Assembly: GCA_903893565.1 (NCBI GenBank)
Contig: CAITMU010000109.1
Location: forward strand, 1 to 54,288
Direction of reading: 5' to 3'
DNA length: 54,288 nucleotides
Source of the DNA: an uncultured beta proteobacterium
Lineage (GTDB): Bacteria; Pseudomonadota; Gammaproteobacteria; Burkholderiales; SG8-41
This document shows, piece by piece, positions 1 to 8,531 of this stretch; positions within the stretch are counted from its first letter, which is position 1, and the number at the start of each line of letters is the position of its first letter. The translations under genes and the position numbers were made by a program. Below the pieces are notes generated by a model. It saw only the letters and a program-made list of their open reading frames with translations. It was not told the origin of the DNA and made no database searches.

Positions 1-153
1 CAACTCCGGTTTGAGTTTTGCCAGATCGTAGCGGCGCTGCCGTCCGGCGGTGCGATCTGGGACCAGACGGCCTTCTGCCTCCCAGCGGCGCAATGTCGTT
101 ATCGACACACCCAGGGCTTTTGCTGCATCACCAATGGCTACGAACCTTTCCAT
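1..153 (-). CDS. IS607-type serine recombinase (TnpA), N-terminal part, cut by window edge
   Basis: The minus strand reads ATG at 153 and stays open for 51 codons to the left edge. The peptide starts MERFVAIGDAAKALGVSITT and continues with LRRWEAEGRL and a QRRYDLAKL stretch. This is the MerR-like helix-turn-helix with recognition-helix Arg-Arg-Trp that opens IS607-family transposases, where it precedes a serine-recombinase domain. The recombinase part would lie outside the window. A plain MerR-family regulator is the alternative, but the TLRRWE...GRLVPDRT...RRYDL pattern is more typical of IS607 TnpA. If correct, a tnpB gene would be expected further left. Homology is by recognition only. Confidence 0.6.
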   Translation of the reverse strand, partial: MERFVAIGDAAKALGVSITTLRRWEAEGRLVPDRTAGRQRRYDLAKLKPEL

Positions 154-779
154 AATGGATAGCATAAATTAGATTTGAATATATTTTAAGCTAACTGCTT
201 GTAACCCGTAAGGTTCTGCCATTAACAAAATTACCCTGTAACCTATTCAGGGCCGACTGCAAATTCGCATCTTTAAGTTTAGCCTAGGATACAGATTTAA
301 ATTGTGAGGAAGTCAGTTGCACGGTTCTGATCCTACACTAATGAGGATCGAGACAAAACCCATGATAAACGAATGGGTTTGAGCCACTTTAAAAACTCTC
401 CTCACTCTTATCGAGGCGCAGGCAAGCAAAACGCCCCCCTACTAAGATCAATTTGATCATCCATCACTATCCTTCTTTTACGGCAACAACCCGATTCCAG
501 GTATGCACCCAGCAGTTATTACCTAATATGCTATCAAAGATTAAAAAAAACCTAAAATACGATCGCGTTTTTTGTTGCCCAAATTCATGCCTACGACACT
601 TCAAAATATCATAGAATTAAGCGCTCTTTCAGCTCAGGTCAATGTTTACCTTCCTCGTCACGCTTTGTAACGAATGCAACCGTTTTCTTTTTTTTGCTAG
701 CCCCATTTATTCTCCCATGCACCCTAACCCCACCCAGCCCTATTGGAGTCAACCGGTCATATTGGCGAAAAGGATACCA
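154..779. other. Non-coding stretch between the IS607-type gene and the DUF6134 gene
   Basis: No convincing gene is seen here. It should contain the left end of the IS607-type element and the promoter of the DUF6134 gene, but I could not fix the element boundary. Around 301-345 there is a GGAAGTC...GCACGGTTCTGATCC string that loosely recalls the 3' half of a group II intron domain V. The matching 5' half is missing, so I do not call it. An A/T-rich part around 530-560 could hold a promoter. Confidence 0.4.
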
Positions 780-1406
780 TTGAGTATCCATCGAATGCTT
801 CTGGGTTTATTATTATTTGGCCTCTTGGCTAATGCCTCGGCCAATCAGTGGAATTTCGATGTGTTTTTGGATGACAAATTAATCGGATTACACCGCTTTA
901 GCGTAAACAACGAAGGCTCTGAAAAAGAAGTGAAAATTGAGGCCGATTTTGATGTCAAAATCCTATTTATCTCTGTCTACCGCTACCAACACAACGTCAA
1001 AGAACATTGGCGTGGCAATTGCCTTGAAAACCTCAGCGCTCAAACTGATGATAATGGTGAAAAAACGACGGTCAAAGCCCAGTTAATAGGAGGGCGGGTG
1101 ACGGTGCAAACCCTGAAAAACAAAATTGATATTCCCGCCTGCGTGATGAGTTTTGCGTACTGGAACCCTGAACTAATTCATCAAACCCGTCTACTAAATC
1201 CACAAACCGGTGTTTATGAGAATACCCAATTTACTTTTCTGGGCGAAGAAACTCTCTCCATTAAAGGTATCAATACCACCACCAAACATTACCGTCTTAC
1301 GGGACCTAAAAATCCTTTAGACCTATGGTACAACATGGAAAATCAATGGGTAGCCTTAGAATCCCGAGTCTCGAACGGCAAGAAACTTTACTATAAATTA
1401 AAATGA
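780..1406 (+). CDS. DUF6134 family exported protein
   Basis: Uncharacterised protein of about 208 residues. I place the start at a TTG (780) because an AAAGGA ribosome site lies about 8 bases before it and the protein then opens directly with a signal peptide (LSIHRMLLGLLLFGLLANASA). An ATG at 795 is the main alternative; the longer frame from 642 has no leader or ribosome site to support it. After cleavage the protein starts NQWNFDVFLDDKLIGLHRF, the sequence style of DUF6134 proteins. The rest is beta-rich with few cysteines. It probably sits in the periplasm or outer-membrane side. It is followed by a MAPEG gene 68 bases downstream on the same strand. No function is known to me. Confidence 0.75.
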   Translation: MSIHRMLLGLLLFGLLANASANQWNFDVFLDDKLIGLHRFSVNNEGSEKEVKIEADFDVKILFISVYRYQHNVKEHWRGNCLENLSAQTDDNGEKTTVKAQLIGGRVTVQTLKNKIDIPACVMSFAYWNPELIHQTRLLNPQTGVYENTQFTFLGEETLSIKGINTTTKHYRLTGPKNPLDLWYNMENQWVALESRVSNGKKLYYKLK

Positions 1407-1474
1407 GACATCCAACCTAACAATAGACCCATCCCCCTCAATGCCTTTGCACCATTTTTGAGAGAATTTATTCC

Positions 1475-1843
1475 ATGACGATTGCTTACGCTTGTGTACT
1501 CATAGCCGCTTTTTTGCCTTATTTTGCCGTGGGTTTAGCTAAGGCTCAGAAGGGGTTTGATAATCATCATCCTCGAGCCTGGCTTGCCAAGCAAACCGGA
1601 TGGCGGGCCCGAGCGCACGCTGCACATTTAAATTCTTTTGAAGCCTTTGCGCCCTTTGCTGCAGGCGTCATCATGGCGCACTTATCACACGCCTCACAAA
1701 GCCACATTGATGCCCTCGCCGTGACTTTCATTGTTCTGCGTATTGCCTACATAGGGCTTTATTGTTTTAATTGGGCCAAAAGCCGAACCGTGATCTGGAT
1801 CAGCGCGCTCGCTTGCACCGTCGCACTTTATGTGATTACTTAA
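1475..1843 (+). CDS. MAPEG family membrane protein
   Basis: A 122-residue integral membrane protein with about four hydrophobic segments, the usual size and shape of the bacterial MAPEG family (membrane-associated proteins in eicosanoid and glutathione metabolism). Visible family features are the TGWRARAHAAHLNSFEAFAPF stretch after the first membrane helix, with the conserved Arg/Ala-His/Asn/Glu residues, and a closing helix rich in Ala/Val. Bacterial members of this short type are mostly uncharacterised; some have glutathione-dependent activity, which I infer only by family. The start is supported by a GAGAGAA ribosome site. It lies between an exported DUF6134 protein and a Bug gene, with no clear functional tie to either. 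Confidence 0.85.
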   Translation: MTIAYACVLIAAFLPYFAVGLAKAQKGFDNHHPRAWLAKQTGWRARAHAAHLNSFEAFAPFAAGVIMAHLSHASQSHIDALAVTFIVLRIAYIGLYCFNWAKSRTVIWISALACTVALYVIT

Positions 1844-1910
1844 TCGGAAATAGGCCTTACTAGCTAGCACACATGCAAAACAACCCATCGTCTTTTAGGC
1901 TCAAGCGCTC

Positions 1911-2870
1911 ATGATCAGGCTACTGGCTTTTGCACTTTTATTTACAATACCCTTGGGTTGGGCTCAAACAGGTAATTATCCCAACCGAGCCGTTAAATTT
2001 GTCGTGCCCTTTCCCGCAGGCGGACCTGTGGATTCAACCGCCCGTACCGTGGGTCAAAAAATGACCCAACTCATGCATCAACCTGTCATTATCGAAAATC
2101 GTCCCGGCGCGGCGATGATCATTGGCATTGATGCAATCGCCAAAGCCCCAGGCGATGGCTACAGTTGGTTAATCGTCACCAATGGCATCGTGATTAACCC
2201 CAGTGTGTATTCAAAACTCCCCTACGACACGGTGAACGATCTCGCCGCCGTCTCTCACCTCACCAATACGCCCTACCTACTCATCGTTCATCCGTCTTTA
2301 CCGATTCGCACCTTAGCCCAATTTATTCAATTGGCGCAAAAAAAACGCGGTCAACTACTTTACTCCTCCTCGGGCATTGGCAGTGCCAATCATCTACCTG
2401 TGGTTCAAATGGATCTACTCACACAATCCCATACCACCCATGTTCCGTATAAAGGTACCGCCCAATCACTCACTGCCGTGGTCGCAGGAGAAGTGGATTT
2501 TCAACTAAGCAACCCCTTTGCGTCAGCGGCTCTAGTGAGGGCAGGAAAATTACGCGCCTTGGCTACCGGTGGTGTTCGGCGACTACACTCCCTTCCTGAA
2601 TTGCCCACTTTTGATGAAGCGGGGATCAAGAATTTCTCACCGGGTCCTTGGTTTGGTTTATTCACCAGTGCGCAAACCGCCCCAGCACTGGTCCATCAAT
2701 TCAATGCGTGGTGCGTACAAGCACTCAACGATCCCGAGGTGAGTCAAAAGCTAACGGCAGAGGGTGCAGAAATCATTGCTGACTCACCCGAACAATTTAC
2801 TCAATTTGTAAAAAAAGAATTACAAAAATGGGCCAAAGTGGTCGCCACCGCGGGCATTAAAGCCAACTAA
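1911..2870 (+). CDS. Bug/TctC-type tripartite tricarboxylate transporter solute receptor
   Basis: Periplasmic solute-binding protein of the Bug (Bordetella uptake gene) family, which binds carboxylates and similar small acids in a two-lobed Venus-flytrap fold. A signal peptide covers residues 1-18 (ending LGWA), followed by the family start YPNRAVKFVVPFPAGG. The GGPVDSTAR helix near residues 38-46, ENRPGA near 61, the DGY motif and the VPYKG segment are all in place, and the length (319) is normal. It is a single plus-strand gene converging on the PanE-like gene. No TctA or TctB membrane partner lies nearby, so it must use a distant permease or act as an orphan receptor. The ligand cannot be told from sequence. 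Confidence 0.93.
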   Translation: MIRLLAFALLFTIPLGWAQTGNYPNRAVKFVVPFPAGGPVDSTARTVGQKMTQLMHQPVIIENRPGAAMIIGIDAIAKAPGDGYSWLIVTNGIVINPSVYSKLPYDTVNDLAAVSHLTNTPYLLIVHPSLPIRTLAQFIQLAQKKRGQLLYSSSGIGSANHLPVVQMDLLTQSHTTHVPYKGTAQSLTAVVAGEVDFQLSNPFASAALVRAGKLRALATGGVRRLHSLPELPTFDEAGIKNFSPGPWFGLFTSAQTAPALVHQFNAWCVQALNDPEVSQKLTAEGAEIIADSPEQFTQFVKKELQKWAKVVATAGIKAN

Positions 2871-2884
2871 AAAAGAGCGCTTTT
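2871..2884 (+). terminator. Weak hairpin after the Bug gene
   Basis: AAAAG-AGCG-CTTTT directly after the stop codon forms a 5-bp stem ending in T's, in the short gap between converging genes. A longer T-rich run follows near 2908-2920. It is short, so the call is tentative. Confidence 0.3.
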
Positions 2885-2928
2885 ACCACAAGGCCATCAC
2901 ACTGCTTTTTACTTTATTTTTAAAAACC

Positions 2929-3855
2929 CTAGTCAACACGACCTTGGGCCTGTAAGGAAAGGATATCCCAAACGGCCCGATTGCACGGGGTGGGCACTCC
3001 GACCTTTTGTCCTAAACTGACAACGCCGCCAGCCAACCATTCAACCTCCAAACGATTGCCTTGTTTTAAATCATGATGCAAGGACGAATCCATCGAGGCC
3101 GGTACGGTATCCGCAAAAGCCAATCGATTGCCTGCATAATCTTCGGGTAAATCAACCCCTAACGCACGTCCCACCGCCACGGCTTCTTGCATTAAACTTA
3201 ATAAAAACGCTCGGGACTGGGGGTGCTGCCTAATCGGTCCAATAGTGGAACGCATACTGGCAGTGCATCCGGATAAGCCCACTAGAAAAGTGTATTTCTC
3301 CCACAGTGTTCGCTGAATATCCGTTGAAATTTCAGCTTGAATATTCGCTTTCAGTAGCAAGGCATGTAAGGTTTTAACACGCTCTGAGAGCGTGCCATCA
3401 TATTCGCCTAGCACTAATCGCTGTAAACCCCCGACCTGATGAATCACGCCGGGTCGTGCAATATGCGTTCCTACATAAGCCACCCCCCCCATCACCGCCT
3501 TAGCACCAAATACAGCGCGCAAGATATCATCCTTAACCACTCCATTTTGCAACGATAATATCGCGGTATGAGGACCAATGATGGGCTTAATTTTTTCTGC
3601 AACCAAATGCGTGTCCCATAACTTCACCCCCAAAATCACACAATCTACCACCCCAACACTTAAAGGATCTTCACTGACTTTTACAGGGGTTAGGCAAAAA
3701 TCACCATGCACTTGACTTTCAATCTTTAGCCCGTGCTCTCGCATGGCAGCAAGATGCGCGCCACGAGCCACAAAGTGCACATCGGCCCCAATGTGCGCTA
3801 GTCGAGCCCCAAATAACCCGCCCACACCCCCACTACCCATCATCAGAATTTTCAT
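2929..3855 (-). CDS. PanE/ApbA-family 2-dehydropantoate 2-reductase-like oxidoreductase
   Basis: A 308-residue NADPH-dependent ketoacid reductase of the ApbA/PanE family. The Rossmann fingerprint GSGGVGG lies at residues 7-13, SLQNGV at 101-106 holds the conserved Asn, and WEKYTFLVGLSG at 185-196 supplies the catalytic Lys187. In true pantothenate-pathway enzymes this Lys is followed four residues later by an Asn; here that position is Leu, as in a large subfamily of unknown substrate. I therefore do not assign panE. It is the last gene of the minus-strand run after a Bug gene (77-base gap), which suggests it reduces a ketoacid linked to the imported solute. That link is inference. Confidence 0.85.
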   Translation of the reverse strand: MKILMMGSGGVGGLFGARLAHIGADVHFVARGAHLAAMREHGLKIESQVHGDFCLTPVKVSEDPLSVGVVDCVILGVKLWDTHLVAEKIKPIIGPHTAILSLQNGVVKDDILRAVFGAKAVMGGVAYVGTHIARPGVIHQVGGLQRLVLGEYDGTLSERVKTLHALLLKANIQAEISTDIQRTLWEKYTFLVGLSGCTASMRSTIGPIRQHPQSRAFLLSLMQEAVAVGRALGVDLPEDYAGNRLAFADTVPASMDSSLHHDLKQGNRLEVEWLAGGVVSLGQKVGVPTPCNRAVWDILSLQAQGRVD

Positions 3856-3932
3856 GATTAGAACGTCTTTGTTACTGCATTGTAAAAATCAAAAATAGGC
3901 CTCATTCACCTTAATTGCCTATAGGGGCAAGC

Positions 3933-4895
3933 TTAATCCAAATGGATTTGATTAGCTTTAATCACTTCGGCCCATTTATGAATCTCCGTGCTAATCTGGG
4001 TCCCGAGTTGTTCAGGACTACCGCCACCAATATGTAAATTAGCCTCTTCCAGACGAGCACGAACGCGCGGGTTTTTCATCGCGAGGTTAAAGGTAGCGTT
4101 TAGTTTATCAATTGCCGCTCGTGGGGTTTTGGCAGGCACTAAAAAAGCAAACCACGCTTCGACCTTAAAGTCTTTTAATCCCTGCTCCATCATTGTGGGT
4201 ACCCATTCGATACCTGGCGAACGCGATTGCCCCGTCACAGCAATGCCACGCAAACGGTCTGATTTGACATACGGTTGGATCGAGGGTTCGTTTTCCACCA
4301 TCATATCGATCTGCCCTCCTAATATATCAATGATGGCAGCTCCAGATCCTTTATACGGAATATGTATGACTTTAATTTTCGTACGAAATGCCAAAAGTTC
4401 TAGCGTCATATGGGGAGAATTGCCTATACCGCCCGAACCAAAGGTTAGACGTGCGGGCTGCGTATGGGCCAGTGCAATCAACTGATTAATGTTTTTGACG
4501 GGCACGGATTTATTAACGACAAACACGTTTTGAACACCACCGATTAGAATCAATGGGGCAAAATCTTTCAAAATATCGTAGCCTGGATTTTTGACTAACG
4601 TGGGATTGACCGCACAAGTGCCCACCGTACACATGACCATGGTGTAACCATCCGGTGCTGATTTGGCCACAAAGGCCGTGCCGACCATACCACCTGCCCC
4701 AGCACGGTTTTCTACCACCACTGTCTGCCCCAGAGTCTCACTGGCCGCCTCCGCAAGCCAACGGCCCAATAAATCGGTGGTCCCCCCCGGCACATAAGGA
4801 ATCACCATGCGAAGGGGATGATCCGGGTAACTTTGCGCCGAAACACCGGATATAAAACCAATCAATAAAAAAAAGGCTACTAAACTTTGTTTCAT
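3933..4895 (-). CDS. Bug/TctC-type solute receptor
   Basis: 320 residues with a clean signal peptide (residues 1-20, ending GVSA) and the mature start QSYPDHPLRMVIPYVPGG. The GTTDLLGRW helix, VENRAGAGGMVG loop and APDGYTMV motif mark it as a Bug receptor. A strong GGGGGAG ribosome site precedes the ATG. It sits between an exonuclease gene (57 bases upstream) and the PanE-like gene, all on the minus strand, so the three are probably co-transcribed. The ligand pocket residues differ from the other Bug proteins of the window, consistent with a different ligand, but which one is unknown. Confidence 0.93.
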   Translation of the reverse strand: MKQSLVAFFLLIGFISGVSAQSYPDHPLRMVIPYVPGGTTDLLGRWLAEAASETLGQTVVVENRAGAGGMVGTAFVAKSAPDGYTMVMCTVGTCAVNPTLVKNPGYDILKDFAPLILIGGVQNVFVVNKSVPVKNINQLIALAHTQPARLTFGSGGIGNSPHMTLELLAFRTKIKVIHIPYKGSGAAIIDILGGQIDMMVENEPSIQPYVKSDRLRGIAVTGQSRSPGIEWVPTMMEQGLKDFKVEAWFAFLVPAKTPRAAIDKLNATFNLAMKNPRVRARLEEANLHIGGGSPEQLGTQISTEIHKWAEVIKANQIHLD

Positions 4896-4951
4896 AACTC
4901 CCCCTTAAAAACATTTTTTATATAAAAACTTTATTATTGTCTTACCGTGAA

Positions 4952-5521
4952 TTATTTTTTTCCCCTGAGCTGCGCTAGCATATTGCAAAACATCGCCCCT
5001 TGTTCCAACGCATCCTCCAAGGCCACATGAGTATGGGGCAACGGATCAAACCACTCAGCAGGCAGTTCATTCTTAGTCGTATGAGTCCAATCGGTATTAA
5101 GCAATGCCATCGCTAAAGTACGCATATCAATACCCGCATGGGCAAAAGGGCTGGTACCCGCAAACCGAAAAAAATACCACTGCATAAACATAAAATCAAA
5201 AGTCACGGGGAATGCCACAAACACCGGAATTCCTGGCAAAGCCTTTAACCACTGCAAACAGCCTCGCATCGCTTGTTCCGGGTTGACACAATCCTTGCGA
5301 TGCGCCTCCCAAGCGGGCTTTTGTGTTTCCCACCACGCCATCGTTTTAGGGTGTCCCTGCGCCCCGGGTAATCGTTCCAAATTTGCACTATACGTGCTCA
5401 CCAAAGTTTTGTCTGGCCAGTAAGCCGCACACCCAAAACTTAACATCGAATGAGGACCCGGAATCGGGCCATCGGTTTCAACATCCGTACTGATATAGAT
5501 TTCAGGTTTTGTAATGGTCAT
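4952..5521 (-). CDS. DEDDh-type 3'-5' exonuclease
   Basis: A 189-residue single-domain exonuclease of the DnaQ/RNase T superfamily. All five catalytic positions of the DEDDh class can be seen: D13 and E15 in STDVETDG, D108 in VTFDFMF, and H164 with D169 in [11 protein letters not shown]. These bind two metal ions for 3' to 5' removal of nucleotides from DNA or RNA. It is shorter than epsilon subunits and has no extra domain, so the substrate (DNA repair intermediates or small RNA) is open. The ATG lies 17 bases after the dehydrogenase stop, in the middle of an otherwise metabolic minus-strand run, an unexpected place for it. Confidence 0.85.
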   Translation of the reverse strand: MTITKPEIYISTDVETDGPIPGPHSMLSFGCAAYWPDKTLVSTYSANLERLPGAQGHPKTMAWWETQKPAWEAHRKDCVNPEQAMRGCLQWLKALPGIPVFVAFPVTFDFMFMQWYFFRFAGTSPFAHAGIDMRTLAMALLNTDWTHTTKNELPAEWFDPLPHTHVALEDALEQGAMFCNMLAQLRGKK

Positions 5522-5538
5522 GGTATTTACCCAAAGCG

Positions 5539-6564
5539 CTACAACGCTTGCAAGGACTCAATCACCTTGCGCTCTATCACAATACCTTCCACACGGCGTC
5601 GCTCCCTTTCCTTAAATCCACGCTCAGACGGAATGCGAATTTCTTGCACGCCAGGCTGTTTGGGCAAGGCTTTCATCTGGCGGACATACTCACTCATTTG
5701 AGACTTAAAGTTATCATCGGGCAACATAATTTGTGGATTTATGACCCAAAACAAAAATCCATAATCTAGCACTTCATTACGAACAATCGAGGAGCCCGCC
5801 AATAAGCCCAGCGCTTGAATGGCGAAACAAAGACCATAACCCTTGTAGCCCCCAAAGGGTGCGACCCCGCCCTTCAAGGCAGCTGCTGCATCGGTCGTTG
5901 GCGCGCCTTTTTCATCAAAGCCAATCCCCGGAGGTAAGGCCTCCCCTAAATGCGCATGCAACATTACGTCTCCCCACATCAATGAGGCCGTACCCATATC
6001 AAAAATGACAGGCCCCTCATCCGAGGGAAAACCAAAACACAGGGGGTTAGTACCGAGGGCGGGACGGGCTGCACCTGGCGGCACCACCCGAGGCTTAGCG
6101 CTAGCCGTATGCATAACGATATAGCCTTGTTTTACAATGTTCTCCACATAGTAGGCATTTCTTCCACTGAAATAACTGTTGTAGACCCCGACACAAGCGA
6201 TGCCATGATTTTTAGCTTTTTCAACGGCTTTTTCACCGCCCCGATAGGCAGCGACATAACCAATATTGTTGCCTCCATCCATCAAGGCGGAAACCGGTGT
6301 CTCTTTGACTACCGTAATGGGTTGTCTTTTAACATTCAATTTTTCTTCCTGTGCCATGGCGAGGATACGGGGTAAACCCGCAAATTTATAGCCACAGAGG
6401 GCATTGTCAATCAACTGATCCACAACGATACGCGCATCCTCCTCGGAATACCCAATATGACGCACGGCCGTCTCCCCAATCTCGCGCACTTGTTGAACGG
6501 ATAGACGTACCGTTCCAGGCTCATCAGGATCCAAAAAACCGCTGGAAGATGCATTTTCATTCAT
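5539..6564 (-). CDS. Malate/L-lactate dehydrogenase-family (Ldh_2) oxidoreductase
   Basis: NAD(P)-dependent oxidoreductase of the Ldh_2/YlbC/YiaK family, which acts on 2-hydroxy or 2-keto acids such as L-malate, L-lactate, ureidoglycolate or cyclic imino acids. I choose the ATG at 6564 (341 residues) because AGAAGAG lies 8 bases upstream; an ATG 12 codons earlier lacks a site. Family marks include [15 protein letters not shown] near the N-terminus, [13 protein letters not shown] around the catalytic region, [12 protein letters not shown] and the closing GGYKGYGL glycine-rich segment. It is followed closely by the exonuclease and a Bug gene. The substrate cannot be chosen from sequence. Confidence 0.87.
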   Translation of the reverse strand: MNENASSSGFLDPDEPGTVRLSVQQVREIGETAVRHIGYSEEDARIVVDQLIDNALCGYKFAGLPRILAMAQEEKLNVKRQPITVVKETPVSALMDGGNNIGYVAAYRGGEKAVEKAKNHGIACVGVYNSYFSGRNAYYVENIVKQGYIVMHTASAKPRVVPPGAARPALGTNPLCFGFPSDEGPVIFDMGTASLMWGDVMLHAHLGEALPPGIGFDEKGAPTTDAAAALKGGVAPFGGYKGYGLCFAIQALGLLAGSSIVRNEVLDYGFLFWVINPQIMLPDDNFKSQMSEYVRQMKALPKQPGVQEIRIPSERGFKERERRRVEGIVIERKVIESLQAL

Positions 6565-6708
6565 TTCATAATCTCTTCTATATATATTGAGTAAACCCAC
6601 ATTTTTAACACATTCGTTGTAAATTGGCCAAGATTGTCTTCGCCCTTACTACTAGGTCGAATAATGTACAAAGCCTTTTAGATACCTTAATAGATACCTT
6701 AAGGTCAT

Positions 6709-7452
6709 TCAAGCTGACAGGACCGATGTTTTTGGCTTTCCCGAAAGCACTTCAGCCACATGCAGCACTTGGGTCTTATCATCGCCGCCTCGCCTTAAGC
6801 AACCCTCGATATGCAGCATGCCACCCAAGTCACCCAACACGACAGCGTCCACTCCGGCCTTGGCGATGAATTCGCACTTTCGCTTAGCGATATGCGTGGC
6901 AATTTCGGAATACTTCACAGAAAACAGTCCGCCAAATCCACAACAAGACTCTGCCTGCTCCATTTCCTTAGCCTTTACACCTTTCACCTTCGCTAGCAAT
7001 TCGCGCGGCTGATCTTTAATGCCGCAATCACGTAAACCCGAACAAGAATCGTGATAGGTCATACTAAGGTCGGATTGCGCTTGAATCCCTTTACCCTTCA
7101 TCACACGAGATAAAAAATCCGTTAGCTCAAAAGTGCGGGCACACAGTTTTGCAATGCGCGCCTCTTCCGCTTGGCCCGCAAACAAATCGGCATAGTGGGT
7201 ATGCAACATACCTGCACAAGACCCTGAGGGAATCACTACGTAGTCAAAATTTTCGAATTCTTCCAATACTTTGCGGGCCAATACCATAGCGCTTTTCCGA
7301 TCACCGGCATTGTAGGCGGGTTGACCGCAACAGGTTTGGGCCTCGGGAACGCTCACCTCACAACCAGCCGCTTCCAGCAAGTCTATGGCAGCAAAGCCAA
7401 TGGGAGGTCTCATTAAGTCCACGAGACAGGTCACTAAAAGCGCCACTTTCAT
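6709..7452 (-). CDS. LutA/GlcF-type CCG-domain (Fe-S)-binding protein
   Basis: A 247-residue protein with two cysteine-rich CCG domains: CCGQPAYN at residues 41-48 and ESCCGFGG at 168-175, plus single cysteines in GSCAGM and YHDSCSG. These ligate an iron-sulfur cluster in LutA (LldE), the first subunit of the LutABC L-lactate oxidation complex, and in related glycolate oxidase and heterodisulfide reductase subunits. The ATG at 7452 is preferred over a GTG five codons earlier because GGAA lies 9 bases before it. LutB and LutC are not next to it: the neighbours are a Bug gene upstream and the Ldh_2-type gene downstream. It may work with a partner elsewhere or with the adjacent dehydrogenase. 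Confidence 0.85.
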   Translation of the reverse strand: MKVALLVTCLVDLMRPPIGFAAIDLLEAAGCEVSVPEAQTCCGQPAYNAGDRKSAMVLARKVLEEFENFDYVVIPSGSCAGMLHTHYADLFAGQAEEARIAKLCARTFELTDFLSRVMKGKGIQAQSDLSMTYHDSCSGLRDCGIKDQPRELLAKVKGVKAKEMEQAESCCGFGGLFSVKYSEIATHIAKRKCEFIAKAGVDAVVLGDLGGMLHIEGCLRRGGDDKTQVLHVAEVLSGKPKTSVLSA

Positions 7453-7514
7453 CTTTTTCAATTCCACGTTATACCAACAGGTAACATGACATCAAAGGTG
7501 ACAAGCGGATATTC

Positions 7515-8531
7515 TCACTCCACTTTAGCCCCTGTATCCTTCACCACTTGACTCCATTTCAACGTCTCTTTTTTAATATGTAAAACAAATGCCTCTGGGG
7601 TACTGCCAATCGGTTCAATCCCATCACGCAGTAAACGAGTTTCTACCGACTTCGTCTTCAACACTTTTGACACCTCTTGATACAAGCGATCAACAATTGG
7701 CTTAGGGGTGCCCCCTGGCGCACAAATACCCGCCCAGGAAATAGCCTCGAAATTCTTCACCCCTTGTTCTGCCACTGTGGGAATTTGCGGCAAACTGGGA
7801 AAGCGATTACTACTGCTGATTCCTATGACGCGCAACTTTCCCGCTTCTACATGTGGCATCGAAGACACCGGCTGATCAAAAATCATGACCACTTGCCCTG
7901 CGAGCAAGTCACTCATGGCGTTACCCGTGCCCTTGTAAGGCACGTGCACCATATTCAGTCCGGCCAGTGAGGCAAACATGGCCGCTGACAGATGCGAAGC
8001 GGTACCCATGCCGGATGAGGCGTAATTAATCTGTCCTGGGTGCGCCCGCGTAAAAGTCACAAATTCACGAATATTTTTGGTCGGCAATGAAGGGTGGATC
8101 ACCACGATGTAGGGCAAAGACCCGGTTTGAGTGACTGGCGTAAAGCCTTTATCGGGATCGTAGGGCAACTTGGAATACAAAAAAGGCTGTATCGCAAATA
8201 CCCCTGTCGTACAGGCAAACAGCGTGTATCCGTCGGGAGGCGCTTTAGAGGTCAACTCGGCGGCAATATTACCTCCTGCACCCGGGCGGTTATCCACCCC
8301 CACTTGCTGTCCCATATTTTGCCCCATCTCTTGGGCAATCAAACGGGCCAAGATATCGGTGGATCCACCCGGAGAAAATCCCACCAAAATACGAATGCTT
8401 TTATTCGGATAGTTTTGCGACAGTCCCTCTTGCGGCAACATCCCTGCCAGTAAAACCCCCGCCCACACCCCTGCCAGAGTGGGCAGAGGGACGACATTTT
8501 TCCCCCACAGAAATCGTTTAGGCCATACCAA
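7515..8531 (-). CDS. Bug/TctC-type solute receptor, probable TTG start overlapping the sulfatase gene
   Basis: A Bug receptor whose mature part starts QNYPNKSIRILVGFSPGG. The open frame runs far upstream inside the sulfatase gene with non-Bug sequence. I place the start at a TTG (8531), which gives WPKRFLWGK followed by a hydrophobic stretch ending EGLS as signal peptide and a total of 338 residues. The start overlaps the sulfatase stop by 14 bases, suggesting translational coupling. No strong ribosome site is visible, so the exact start is uncertain. Pairing with a sulfatase suggests a sulfated or de-sulfated ligand, which is inference. Confidence 0.85.
   Translation of the reverse strand: MVWPKRFLWGKNVVPLPTLAGVWAGVLLAGMLPQEGLSQNYPNKSIRILVGFSPGGSTDILARLIAQEMGQNMGQQVGVDNRPGAGGNIAAELTSKAPPDGYTLFACTTGVFAIQPFLYSKLPYDPDKGFTPVTQTGSLPYIVVIHPSLPTKNIREFVTFTRAHPGQINYASSGMGTASHLSAAMFASLAGLNMVHVPYKGTGNAMSDLLAGQVVMIFDQPVSSMPHVEAGKLRVIGISSSNRFPSLPQIPTVAEQGVKNFEAISWAGICAPGGTPKPIVDRLYQEVSKVLKTKSVETRLLRDGIEPIGSTPEAFVLHIKKETLKWSQVVKDTGAKVE

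Noticed and set aside
301..345. Group II intron domain V-like string (GCACGGTTCTGATCC)
   Set aside because: The 5' half of domain V that must pair with it is missing and no intron body lies nearby.
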